From Hsuehochloa calcarea (taxonomy: Eukaryota; Streptophyta; Magnoliopsida; Poales; Poaceae): a DNA stretch of 64,000 bases. The notes under the pieces are model-generated. The model was not told where the DNA came from. It ran no database searches and saw nothing but the letters and a program-made list of their open reading frames with translations. Positions 13,151 through 23,228 of this stretch are shown here, in pieces. How positions within the stretch are numbered: position 1 is the stretch's first letter; each line of letters starts with the position of its first letter. The DNA lies in contig CM070604.1 in the NCBI GenBank assembly GCA_036346395.1, positions 39,335,662-39,399,661 of the forward strand, given 5' to 3'. The translations under genes were made by a program, and so were the position numbers.

Positions 13151-13413
13151 GGGTTAGATAAGGTAGAGAGCACAAGGTGAGTTAAGAACTAGATAGGGAT
13201 AGATTAAACCCAACAAACACAGCTCAAGAAACTTCGAATGAAATAATCTTCATTAATAGCTTAATAGCATGGCTGCAACAAATGCCTAAGGGCCTTTGCA
13301 GCTCATACTTGCACACAGGAAAATGAAGCGAACCTAAGCACACAAGCTACCGCCTAAAGGGCGACTCTGAAAAGGAAACTGGCTAAGCCTGACTAAACTG
13401 GAACTTAGACAAA
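13151..13413. other. Leader between extra ORF and gag of gypsy B
   Basis: About 260 bp with no convincing reading frame; part of the element 5' leader. Nothing else seen. Confidence 0.6.
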
Positions 13414-14172
13414 CTACTCGAGAAAGACTCCAAAGCCACGGCGACGCTCCTGCCTGGTGTAGACTCTGAAGTGAGCCGGCATCCTCATGAATCGGTTACG
13501 ATGCCCGGATCGTGCAGCAGTAAGCGTCTTTGGAGTGCAGTCTGGTGGCTCCTCCGGCTGTGCAACCTCTGCTGGATCCTCTAGAATCTCCTCTGGGTCT
13601 TCCTCGGCTTCTTCTGGCTCTTCAGGATCTTCCTTTTGATCATCTTCGAGCTCATCTCGACCAGAGAGCTTGCTCTAGGACGGCGATCCTTTCCTCGGCT
13701 TCCTCCCAGGCCTGATAGGCGCACCTCAGCTCGGTGGCGGCCATCTCCAGCGACTCCTCCTGGGCAGTTGTGAACCGTGCAAGATGCACCACTGTGGCAT
13801 GGCCTTCTCCGTTTGTAGACGGAAAGCGCGCAGACATCTCCCCTGAAGCAGCTCTAGGATGATAGCGGAAAACGGTGTGTGGCAGCTCTTCAGCGTAAAT
13901 GTGGCAGACTCGAAGCATGGCCAGTCGTGACGACTCCTGGATTCCTTGTGTGAAGGTGATCCTCCTGACTGAGATGTACAAAGGCTGGCTACCTCTAGTG
14001 TTCTTCCTGGCGTAGATTGTCAGGCGGCAGAATATACCACGATCCCGTCAGCTGACCATGTACTCACCGCCACGGTACATCGGGCAATCGAAGCCTCAAG
14101 TGTCTCGCAGCGGCTTCCACACTCTGCGGCAAGTCCTCCGTTGCTATCTCCGAAGGTCTGAAGGTAAGGCAT
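13414..14172 (-). pseudogene. Extra ORF between 5' LTR and gag of gypsy B
   Basis: Reading from an ATG at 14170-14172 (MPYLQTFGDSNGGL) to a TAG at 13414-13416 gives a protein of about 250 residues once one-base shifts near 14030 and near 13670 are noted. The longest clean piece is 13652-13981 (109 codons). Regions: an N-terminal mixed segment; a YISVRRITFTQGIQESSRLA segment; a coiled-coil-like stretch (EMAATELRCAYQAWEEAEER); an acidic Glu/Pro/Asp tail (DPEEPEEAEEDPEE); and a basic end (RVYTRQERRRGFGVFLE). It lies in the 5' leader, after the primer-binding site and before gag, in the same direction. I do not recognise a known domain. The conserved reading frame across shifts suggests a real coding region with unknown role. 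Confidence 0.6.
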
Positions 14173-14367
14173 CTGTCAAGACAGACAGGAGGTAAGAACC
14201 ACGTTAAAACAGCGGGGAGAGTAAAGAAGTTATAGCAATAGATGAGTCAAGAGAGATATAAGAGGAGTTAAGCAATTCATTTAGTCTTGCAAGTTAAATT
14301 TTCTTTAGAAAATAATTTGAACACTCGAACGACCAATCTAACTAAGGTCTAGACCTACAGTCAGTAT

Positions 14368-14380
14368 GGCTCTGATACCA
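14368..14380 (-). promoter_or_regulatory. Primer-binding site of gypsy B
   Basis: TGGTATCAGAGCC on the minus strand, four bases inside the 5' LTR end (14385). It is complementary to the 3' end of initiator methionine tRNA, the usual primer of plant LTR retrotransposons, and fixes the 5' LTR as the right-hand copy. Confidence 0.93.
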
Positions 14381-14384
14381 CTTT

Positions 14385-17345
14385 TGTCGAGACCCGAAAT
14401 TACGATTCAGGACCCTCTGTGTTTAATGCACTAGCCCAGAATCACGCCAGTGCACACAGTGTTAACAAAGATGGAAATCGATCCATACAAGCGAATAGTA
14501 ACATAAATGAATAAATTTGATTAATAAATAATGGTTTTGACCTTAAGGTCGAGTTACAATTACTGAGCCACGCAGGGCTAACAGAGAAAATAAACGACAG
14601 CGGAAACGAAAAAGGTAGTGGTACCCCATCGATTCACCACAGGCAACCGATTGGGATCAAGACCTCACGATTAGGCACCTTCAATGTACTCGTCCTCGAA
14701 TGCTGGTGAAGACTCCTCCTCTGCTTGATTCGTCAAAACAAGCGTGAGTACACACCGTACTCGCAATCCACACCACAGAGATGCAAAATGTGTATATGCT
14801 GGCTTTTTACAAAGGAAGGCACTTTTGTGGCTCTTTTGCATAAATGCAACCTTTGCAATTTAATACAATTAATAGATCGAAAACAAGTAAAACCAATAGA
14901 CAATAATAATTTTAACAAGTTATTTCACAAAGACACACACAGCCTGACAGGTTATTCACATAGCTAGATGATTTAATCACATGGCTCCCTTCCCACACGC
15001 TTTATGAAAACATCTACCCCTAGTGTGAAATCCCGAGCATTGTCCATGACCATGACGCGCTATTCGAATAGATTACGTTACACTCGCAGAGGTTTGTACA
15101 CTTTACCCACAAGATACACTTAGTGTAGCTAACACTAAGCATAACAAAGCAATTCAGATACCTTATCTTACTATGCTAGGCCCATCTTAAACAGGCATGT
15201 GGTCGTACAGGAAGCTCAGTTCAATGACGCACATGGTGAGGTCCTTAATTGACCAAGGCAAGACTTCCAGCTAACCAAACCACATAGACACACAAATTAA
15301 TATTATTCACACAGTCCACACAGTCCACCCTTTCACACAGTATCCACCCCTTGCCTCAGTCCAAATCCTTTTACCACCCTGGTTGATTTAAGTGCAACAT
15401 ATGCCACAAAGACACATAGTACACACAGTTTGTTCACGCAGTTTCATATTCACTTAGTCAATTTATAACAGCAGTATACGCGACAAGTGATTCGTGGCAT
15501 GGCTAAGCAATCTAACACGCAACTAACCAACCCACGTTGGTGCTACCATATCTACCAACTAAGGAGACAAGGAATCAGGACATAGCAATTAACAAGGATG
15601 GCATAACAATTTGAGATTAACTACTGCACCCAAAAGCTTTTAAATAAATACTTAAAATTAAGATGCAGTAATTTGAATTAAAATACTTTTATAAAACTGG
15701 GAAGCAAAATGGTCAAGGGTATAGCTTGCCTTGGAATAGGTTCAAGTGCTGGTCTTGGTCTTGGAAAGCTCCTTCTTCCTCAAATCCCCTAGAAGTATCG
15801 TCGAAGTCTACTCGTAACGAAGCAACAACAAGAATAAATAAATAACAGAAGCAAATAACTCTGATAAAAATAATTAAAAATCTCCAATAGATAGATCTTG
15901 ATTTTATACAAATTTAGAAATTTGAATGCATGGATTTGGAGTTAGGGTGCAAAAGTTATAAGGTTTCAAAGTTTGAATCAAAAGAAAAACCCTAAAAATA
16001 GGATTTACTGGAATTCCGAATTACTTTTCAATAGAAAATCGGATTATTGCGCAAGCATGACGTCGTGAAGGATTTTCCGAATTTAAATAATTAAAGAATT
16101 AATCGACATGTGGGACCCACATGTCGTGACGCTCCACGGTGGACTAAGTCCACCGAGCCATCGACCGTGGATGGGCCGAGGTGGCGCTTCAGCGCGTGGC
16201 GCCGACACGGCCCCACGTGGTCGCTACGTATGCGCCACGGAGGCAAAACGGTGAGGTGGAGGTGGCGTGGACGGCGGCGAGGGCGGCGCAAGACGGAACC
16301 AAGGGTTCCGTGAACGATAGCTCTCCGGTGAGGTGGGTGGTACCACGGTAGAGGCGCCAGTCGGCGAACCTAGGGGCGTGCTCACCGGTGAGAGAAGACG
16401 AGCAGTGGTGGCGGCGGCGAGGAAAAGACGGCGGCGAGTTGCGGTTGGCGCGAAATGGCGCTCGAGGGTCCTCCGGAAGGCGAGTGAGCACCGGCCAGCG
16501 GCATCACGGGAATCAATGGTGGCGGCGGCGACGACGCGGGGCGACGGAGGCGCGCAATCGAAGCTCAAGCCCTCGGTGTCTGCGGCGGGAATTCGCGATT
16601 CGGCGAGCACAGAGCGAGAGAGAGTGGTGGGTGGCGGCGGAATGGGTGACGCGAGGCGTCGCCCGGTCCTTTATAGGGCCCGGAGGTCCGGCGGCGTGGC
16701 GGCGTGGAGGTCGTGGGCGGCGGTTGCGGCCGGCGCATACCGCGAAGAAGAAGGAAGAAGGGTGGGGTTCGTGGCGGCGGTGGCGCGAGTCGCGCGCGCG
16801 CTGCGAGGAACGTGGAGGTTGAGGCGCCCGCGCCGGCTTCGGCGTTGACCGCCAATGGCGATTCTTGTGGCAAGCGTCCGCCATGAGAAGAAGGCGGCGA
16901 GGACGAAGGCGGTGGGGTCCACCCGGCGATGAGACGGGAGGCGAGATGCGCAGGCGTCTGGCGAGATCGCCGCCGATCCCGTCGGACGGCCACGAGAGAT
17001 GGGCGGATGAGCGATGTTGGGTAGGAGAGATTTACCCAACGACTGTTTGGAGATTTAATTTAGTTTTTCTTTTTTTGAAAATAGCAGAAATTCAAATAAG
17101 CAATGGAAAATAGCAAATGATTTTGGAAAAATTCTAGAAAATTCTATAAAATATAACCAAGCATATAGAATCTAAATAAAATAATTTTGGTAATTGTTAA
17201 TATTGGGATTAAGCACATTAATTCGGTTTGTCCTTAAAGTCCATATTAAGCTTTTTAAATTAATATTCAAATAAATCCAAATGGTGAATTTTCTCACTTC
17301 CATTATTTAAAAGATTTTTAAAGCTCTGAAAATTGGGATGTTACA
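14385..17345 (-). repeat. 5' LTR of gypsy element B
   Basis: A 2961-bp LTR, the partner of 5615-8617, with matching ends TGTAACATCCC...GGGTCTCGACA on the minus strand. AT-rich parts are almost identical between the two, whereas the GC-rich third (about 16050-17000) differs by many one- to three-base changes concentrated at CTG, CAG and CCG words. The overlapping open frames at 16091-17039 on both strands are not genes. TATA box at 16668-16675. Confidence 0.95.
16668..16675 (-). promoter_or_regulatory. TATA box, right LTR of gypsy B
   Basis: TATAAAGG on the minus strand. As this is the 5' LTR, it would drive the genomic RNA of element B. Confidence 0.5.
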
Positions 17346-18171
17346 GGGACCAATGGTCCATGCAACCACACCTGTAGCACGGTGAAGGAGGGTATGTCTT
17401 CTTGCTACCTAGGTCTGGCTTCTGTTGCTTGCCTCTCCCTTGCCCCATCCAGCGGGGTTTGCCATTTCCCTTCTATACATTCAATTTCTTCCACTGTCCA
17501 CCTTTCCACATGGGGCCCTTTCCACGGCCCTGGCTACCACTGGTCCTCTGGAAATTAGCATGTGTTTCTGGCAATGGCTGTGACCCAGTGGGACGAGTCT
17601 AATAGTTCTTCATCAGTAACTCACCATTCTTCTCTGCCTCGATAAGAGTGGTAATCAGTTCCGAGTACTTCTTGTACTTGGCTTGACGATACTGCTGCTG
17701 GAGTGTCATGTAAGTAGGATGGAAAGTGCTCAAAGTCTTATCAATCATCTCAACATCTGTGATCTTCTGGTTACAGAATTTGAGCTTAGTAATAAGTTTA
17801 TGAATTGCAGAGTTGTATTCAGACACCTTCTTGAAATCCTGTAACCTTATGTTGGTCCACTCACGCTGTGCTTCAGGTAGCATGATGGATCTCTAATGGT
17901 CATACCTCTCTTTCAGGGAGTTCCACAGTGCCAGCGGCTCTTCTTCTAAAAGATACTCAAACTTCAAGTATGGGTGGATATGGTGCCTCAAGAAGTGTAG
18001 TGACGCGCATTTGGCAGCATCAAGAATGGCAGGAGCCCCAGCCTCAGGTGGGGTTATGGCAGCGCCGAGTGTTCTGGCCGTCAGGTTGATCTTAGCGTCC
18101 CTTGCCCATGTGAGGTAGTTCCTACCGTCTAGGGCAAGCTCAGCAAACTGCTTTTTAACGATGTCAAACAT
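17346..18171 (-). pseudogene. copia A gag, N-terminal part
   Basis: The start is the ATG at 18171 (MFDIVKKQFAELALDGRNYLTWARD), characteristic of the plant copia gag (UBN2/DUF4219-like) domain, continuing with LWNSLKERYDH. A TAG at 17893-17895 interrupts it, then MLPEAQREWTNIRLQDFKK...IDKTLSTFHPTYMTLQQQYR (17599-17883) continues the capsid domain. A second stop lies near 17597, then a Gly/Lys-rich linker and the first half of the zinc knuckle CYRCGCMDHW (codons about 17350-17380). Element B is inserted right there. Gag would be the particle-forming protein. Inactive. Confidence 0.85.
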
Positions 18172-19388
18172 TTCCTACATTATTCATGCACAATTCTAAT
18201 TTACTACAGGTAAACAACATGAATATTGCTATATCAGTAAGGTCTGGATTTTATCTATTCAGTATATTTAGGATCTTTTTGCAATTTTCTAGTATTTTAA
18301 TGATTTTTCTACTAATAAACAATTTTCGGAATTACTAAAGCAGAATAACATGCTGAAATAAATAATTCCAGAACAATAATGCCACAAGCTAACTAGATTA
18401 TCATAAATCTTAAATAATCTAGGAAATAAATAATATGAAAGAAATATGGTCTTCTGGACTTAATTGCAAATTTGACAAACTTCAGGATCAAATTTTATAA
18501 CTGTTTTCAATTTCTAGCAATATTACTTAATTTCTGAGAACTACATGGACTAGATTGCAAAATTTGGATTCCCGAGACCCTTCTATGCTGGAATATGATT
18601 TTTTGGCGAATTCTGCGATTTTGAGGGGTTAAAACGTGAAAATGTCAGTTCTGAGAAATTTTATGCGTAATTTTTGGAAACTCCAAGGGGTTTGCTTCAA
18701 AATTTTCTTATTTCTAAAAACTGTCTCGTAATTTCACAATTTTGTGAGGGTGTTGTTGCAAAATGGCCGGTTTATTTGGGCCGCTCCGCCTGGCCCGTTT
18801 GGTCGGTTACCCATTCGACGGGGTAGGGTTTCCCCTACCCCCGTGCGTGCGGTGGCGGTGTCTCCGGTAGCGTAGCTCCAAGCGCGGGCTGGGCGGTGGC
18901 AGGAGGCGGCGCGTCGAGATCGCACGGGTGGCCGTCTTCGGGTGTCGGCCGGTGCCTCCCCCTTGGCCGAGTGCCGGCTCCGACGCTTCAAGCACGGCGT
19001 GGCGCAGCTTCACGAGCTGTAGGCGCGGGGTGAGCGGTGGCGCCTCTGCAGGAGTCGGCGTCTTCAGGCCCGCCGGCGTGCGTTTCGGTCGAGCGCGACG
19101 ACGAGGCGGTGGCGGCCGCGCGGCAGTGGCCTAGCGTGGGATCGGTGGCCGATGCGGCAGTTCTGGCGGCCGACGACTTCGGGCGGATGCGGCAACCTTT
19201 GGCGGCCGATGGTCGGGCGTGGGATTGACGTCTTCGGGTGCGCCGACGGCCGGCCACTGGAGGCCAAGATCCATTTTTTTGTCATGATTTACATAGCCAA
19301 AAACTATGTGAGATCATGATTTTTAATCCATCTAGCAAAAACCGATCTCGTAACTAGATGGTAAACCAACTCTTTAAATCAAACATAA
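18172..19388. other. AT-rich then GC-rich stretch upstream of copia A gag
   Basis: No LTR matching 1156-1390 was seen. From 18172 to about 18735 the DNA is AT-rich without frames. A possible splice acceptor on the minus strand (AATGTAG before GAAATG, about 18172-18182) just precedes the gag ATG. From about 18740 to 19255 it is strongly GC-rich, with overlapping frames on both strands (18734-19013 minus, 18928-19134 plus, 18988-19257 minus) that have low-complexity Arg/Ala/Pro composition. This could be leader and intron of element A, or a fragment of another LTR. The frames are not called as genes. Confidence 0.4.
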
Positions 19389-19462
19389 TGGTGCAGGGGC
19401 AATCTCCTTGTGGTAGCCTTATTTTACTAGCTGGCTACCCCTAGGAGATTGCCCCTGCACCA
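19389..19462. repeat. Near-perfect 30-bp inverted repeat (hairpin)
   Basis: The arms are 19389-19418 (TGGTGCAGGGGCAATCTCCT...) and 19433-19462, matching at 28 of 30 positions, with a 14-nt loop (19419-19432). The sequence outside the stem does not pair. It could be a small fold-back DNA element or a miRNA-like precursor. The 3' arm contains AGGAGATTGCCCCTG, which is reminiscent of the miR399 core, but the match is partial and no more than suggestive. Confidence 0.75.
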
Positions 19463-20929
19463 GCGGTCTTGTCTAAGAATAGCAGGGTTGCAGGAGACAC
19501 AAGGAATTATGGAGTTACTGCAAAACATATTGATGCCACGATTTTAACCAGGAAAATGTTGACCTAGTTAACATCTTCCAGAGTTAAATATTTTGAATCT
19601 GTCTAATATTAAGCTGTTGGATCTTGATCCAACAAGTTCTCTTAGCCCCATTTCTAATACTACTTCTACCCTCCCAGCGCTGCCAGTTCCTCACCTTTAT
19701 GCGCCGCTACATCACCGCCAGCGTCGGTGAGGCTCGCTAGAGTACCACTGCCTTCTCCTCCCCCTTTACCGTAAATTCACCTGTCCCTGTATCCAACTCT
19801 GGAACAAAGGCAGCAGCTGCCTCTAGCACCGCAACAAAGATCTCTGGCGCTATGACAATTGAATCTATGGTGAAGCAAGTAAGATGCAGCGGCGTAATGC
19901 GCTGGCGTACCATCCAACTTGTGCGGTGCTCGTAGGCTGTCGACCTCACCAGAGAAGAGGGGTACGCGGATCTGTGAAATCCAAAGGTCAAAAAATCCAT
20001 CAACATCCGAATGAAAATGTTCGATCGATATATAGCATTTCCATTTCTTCTTCTTTTTAGCACAAGCTGGAGAAAAAGAGGCATTGGCCGTTCCAAAGTA
20101 GCTCGACGCAATTTATGACAGTTTAGGGTTGTTTGCAGATAGTCAGCTAATTAACCAAGCTGATACTAAACAAAACAAAATACTGCAATTGACCTTTTTT
20201 AGGTTACTGCGATGGAACTTTTTTTTGTTCAGATGCATCACTAAACTAGTTTGTCAATGAGCAACGAGCATATATAAATTGCCAATCTGTACAGAGGAAC
20301 TTAAAAAGTTGTAAGATATAACTTAATTAAACCAAGGGAATCAGGAGTGGCGGTTAGGATTACAGAAGGCAACCCAAGACAAAGAGGAGAAAAAGATACC
20401 CTCAACCCCCTGATTTCTATCCATCCCCTTAGCCCCTAACTTCCCCATGAATATCTGTACGTCTTGCACGCTTCATCACCGCCAGCTCTCGTGCCTCCTT
20501 CGTTCTTTTAATTTATGTTGGTTTGTCCTTGAACTGATTATGACATGATAGCCAAAGTCCAAACTGGAAACCAGCCATGGACAGATCAGATAAACTTTTT
20601 TGAATGCTACAAATTTGTGAAAAACAACTGACCAAAATTATGAGTTTAAGTTAATTTGGTACTATATGTATTGCTAACCCTTTAATAGTTCTATTCAGAT
20701 AGCTTTATGCGCGTGTTTGTAGTGCATTCTGAAACTACTGTTTTTTCAGTTCTGCATTGGTATTTTGGGCATTTCAGCCCTGGGTTCCCCCTTATTCTTC
20801 CAAAAAAAAAACCCAGTGCATAAGTGTCAAAACAACACTGGTGAGCAATCTTATGTGGATTTTTTGAAATAATATTATTTTTTAAAAAAAGAACATAATA
20901 GATAGTCGATTTTTTTACAAATCTAGGCT
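19463..20929. other. Intergenic/undefined repeat DNA
   Basis: No recognisable gene. An open frame at 19737-20111 (minus, 124 codons) contains the plausible segment APEIFVAVLEAAAAFVPELD but has no family I recognise and no partner exons. Simple AT-rich sequence and two ATCACCGCCAGC-containing stretches (about 19710 and 20475) suggest a diverged duplication. Nothing else supported. Confidence 0.4.
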
Positions 20930-21185
20930 ACTGTAGCCATTCAAATTATCCTATCGCCATTTCAAATGGCGACAGGAGCCTAGAGAATGACGATAGAGCC
21001 TAAAACAATACAGTTTGGTCCCTGTCGTCAGTTGAATTGATGACGGGGCCCTATCGTCAGATCCCGCATGTCCCTAATTTTTTTAATATTACAATTTAGA
21101 AAACCAGCCATTTCAAATAGCGACAGCGATCCCGCAAATCTCTGTTGTCATTTAGAATGGTAGTACAATCTACCCTATAAAAGAC
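20930..21185. repeat. Subterminal-like repeats with CGCCATTTCAAATGGCG palindromes
   Basis: Several inverted copies of a word like ATTTCAAATGGCGACAG / CCTATCGCCATTTC / CAGCCATTTCAAATAGCGACAG occur in 250 bp, with related CCCTGTCGTCA and GATGACGGGG pairs. Repeated short inverted words of this kind are typical of the subterminal regions of CACTA or Mutator-like DNA transposons, but no terminus was defined. Confidence 0.45.
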
Positions 21186-21441
21186 CCAAAAAATTATAGC
21201 ACCGCTCACTTTTATTCAGAAAAAGAGAAAGAGGGGAGGGAAGGCAGAGGAGTAGAGGGGGGGGACATATGCAACTAGCGCGGCATAACGTGCACTCGTG
21301 GGTGATCCTCTCGCGGTTCATCCTTTATTGTTGCACATTATCTCGAAGCGAAGCTCCCTTGTGCTAATCTTGAATGCCAGGTGCATCTCGCTCTTCTTGC
21401 TCTTCTACACCATCTACTGGGTGATCATGGCGGAGTACAGT
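21186..21441 (+). other. Purine-rich leader and short hydrophobic open frame
   Basis: A GA-rich stretch (about 21215-21270) is followed by an open plus-strand frame with a hydrophobic segment (ISLFLLFYTIYWVIMAEY, about 21385-21440) ending exactly where the CACTA terminus begins. It may be a broken host exon or part of an older transposon. No family recognised. Confidence 0.3.
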
Positions 21442-22620
21442 CACTACTACAAAAAAAGCTAATATTGTATGCCTTATCAAAGACGGTTGACCAAAATAGT
21501 CAGTATTAAATACAACCACATACGGTTTTGGTTTAGCGACCGCCTGTGTAACTGGCTACACTAAAAACCGTCTGTGAAGAGATAATATCATAGACAGTTC
21601 ATGTTGAAAACCGTATGTGAAGTATCACAGATGGTTCATTACTAAATATCATAGACGGTTCATGTTGAAAACTATATGTGAAATATCACACGAGGTTTGA
21701 ACAAGAACCGTTTGTGATATTACTAAATATCACAAACGATTTTTTTTTCTTACAACCATCTTTGATATCCAACCCTATTTATATTCAGACTCTATGGTAC
21801 TTTACCTGCACCCCACTCAAACGATTAAAATTTTCTAACACTCCCTCCTTCATCGAGCCCGTCGCCGCCGTCCTCGACACCGCCTCCTCCTCAAGCCCGA
21901 TGTGCCTCCACCCTTGAGCCCGCCTACACCTCCTCCCCAAGTAGGAGCCGCGGTTCCTCGAACCCGGTGCCCCACCTCCCCTGAGCCCGGTGTGCCTCCT
22001 CTCCCGAGCATGCTACGGTGTTGAAGATGTTATTTTATTTACTTGGGCTTCAAAGGAACAAAGCTTAATTTCATAAAGACCAAAACATACATATTGCATG
22101 TTCCGTAGAATGTATCTTTTCCATGATATTACCCATAGTGGAAAAACTCCAAGGACCGATTATTTCTTCTAAAGAAATCTATTCGACTTGAGAGGTTTGG
22201 AGATAAGAAGTTTAAAACTAAGTAGAAGTAGGAAAGATGGAAAGTCTGTGCATAAGTTTTGTCCATCTGATGGTTATTTATAGGTTATCGACTTGTGGTA
22301 AAGTTAAACGGAAGTCCAACTGATAAAATTTTATTATAATATTTCACAACAAATCGTTGGAAAATCAAAGCGTCACCATCTATTCAGGAATTGTTCTTCA
22401 TGAAGACGGTTGGTGTCCCTTTTCCTATCTATTTCTGTTTATTGGTTGGCATTTCCTGAGGCTAGCAAATAAATAGAAATAGATTTAGCAATACAAAAAA
22501 ATCACAGACAGTTCCTTAGGACAAACCGTTTGTGATACGTCAGCTATCATAGCCGGTTTTATCTACAAACCGTCTGTGATAGTCTACATCACAGATGATT
22601 CGGAAACCGTCTATGATGAC
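21442..22620. mobile_element. CACTA (En/Spm-like) transposon remnant
   Basis: Begins with CACTACTACAAAAAAAG, the canonical CACTA terminal inverted repeat. Just inside lie many subterminal repeats of the word ACCGTCTGTGAT/ATCACAGACGGTT in both orientations (21480-21745). A second cluster in the opposite part (22500-22620) marks the other subterminal region, but a matching TTTGTAGTAGTG terminus is not present, so the right end is truncated. The middle has a proline-codon-rich stretch and AT-rich filler with no transposase domain, so it is non-autonomous. No target-site duplication could be assigned. Confidence 0.8.
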
Positions 22621-22639
22621 CTCATATCATTACTGACCT

Positions 22640-23066
22640 CATGTCATTTGATAATAAGGGAGATTAGCTCATCCAAGAATGACAGAGTCAAGAGGATCTA
22701 CTTTGCACCATATATCATGGCTCTCATAACGAGGTTGACTCAGTTTAGAGAAGGGTGAGCAGGAGTGCACAAGCCTTACAAGCCCAGTGAAGGGGCCCCA
22801 GTGCCTGCAGCAGTACCACCTCCTGCTCTAATAGCACCTCCTCATGCTCCAGCAACAACTCCAGCAGATCTAGATTCGCTCTCTCAAATACTATCAGTGG
22901 TCATGGAGATTAGAGATTCTCAGTAGAGATTGGAGGAGGCTCAGACAGAAACCAATAATAGGATTGCTGCTTTGACAGAATAGGTTCACACACTCGAGCA
23001 GGCTTTATCTACTCCAGCCCGTTATGGACGTCGTTGTCGCCTCAACAATCCTCCTACACAAGATTG
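22640..23066 (+). pseudogene. Env-like/3' ORF of copia element E, C-terminal part
   Basis: The frame RIYFAPYIMALITRLTQF, then a Pro/Ala-rich linker, then a heptad-like coiled coil (RLEEAQTETNNRIAALTE, HTLEQAL), ending near 23065 just before a purine-rich stretch (AAAGGGGGAGAA). Three TAG/TGA stops interrupt it, several at positions where Gln would fit (CAG to TAG). It lies upstream of the 3' LTR of the same element (34798 onward) once D is discounted, which is where Sireviruses carry their env-like ORF. The function of such ORFs is unproven. Left limit uncertain. Confidence 0.5.
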
Positions 23067-23228
23067 ATACCTTTTGGTCCTTGATGCCAAAGGGGGAGAA
23101 TTTTGGAGATCAAGATTGAAAGATTTAGGGGGCCTTAGCTTTTGGGGAGTCTATCTATCTATTATCTATGTTGGAACAATATTTTATGTCTATGTATGTA
23201 AGACCTTGTTTTTATTCTATAGACTTGT
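23067..23228 (+). other. 3' untranslated region of copia E, left of D insertion
   Basis: Contains a purine-rich tract (AAAGGGGGAGAATTTTGGAG) and T-rich sequence. It ends in CTTGT (23224-23228), the target duplication for element D, and continues at 34377. Confidence 0.6.

Larger units (their letters stand above)
5615..17345 (-). mobile_element. Complete Ty3-gypsy chromovirus B (Tekay/Del-like)
   Basis: An 11,731-bp element with LTRs at 5615-8617 and 14385-17345 and perfect target-site duplication GGGAC (5610-5614; 17346-17350). Primer-binding site TGGTATCAGAGCC matches the 3' end of initiator-Met tRNA. Internal order on the minus strand is extra ORF, gag, protease, RT, RNase H, integrase, chromodomain, polypurine tract: the gypsy order with a C-terminal chromodomain. 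The long LTR and the WSNHSEGEAAWE chromodomain signature point to the Tekay clade; the RIRE3-like label is inference. Coding frames are interrupted by many one-base losses (see findings). Confidence 0.95.
1156..18171 (-). mobile_element. Ty1-copia element A (Tork-like), split by gypsy B
   Basis: Copia domain order on the minus strand is gag (18171 leftward), zinc knuckle, protease, integrase, RT, RNase H, then polypurine tract and 3' LTR at 1156-1390. Integrase before RT is diagnostic of Ty1-copia. The element is interrupted at 5615-17345 by a complete gypsy element with TSD GGGAC at 5610-5614 and 17346-17350. Its 5' LTR and primer-binding site were not recognised right of the gag start, so the right boundary is left at the gag ATG. 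Many stops and frameshifts make it defective. The short LTR and separate gag and pol frames are notable. Confidence 0.85.

Noticed and set aside
16333..16848. 171-codon plus-strand frame
   Set aside because: Same LTR region in the second copy; frame and sequence do not correspond to the frame in the first copy.
19737..20111. 124-codon minus-strand frame as a host gene
   Set aside because: No recognised domain, no partner exons and surrounded by repeats; kept only as a remark.
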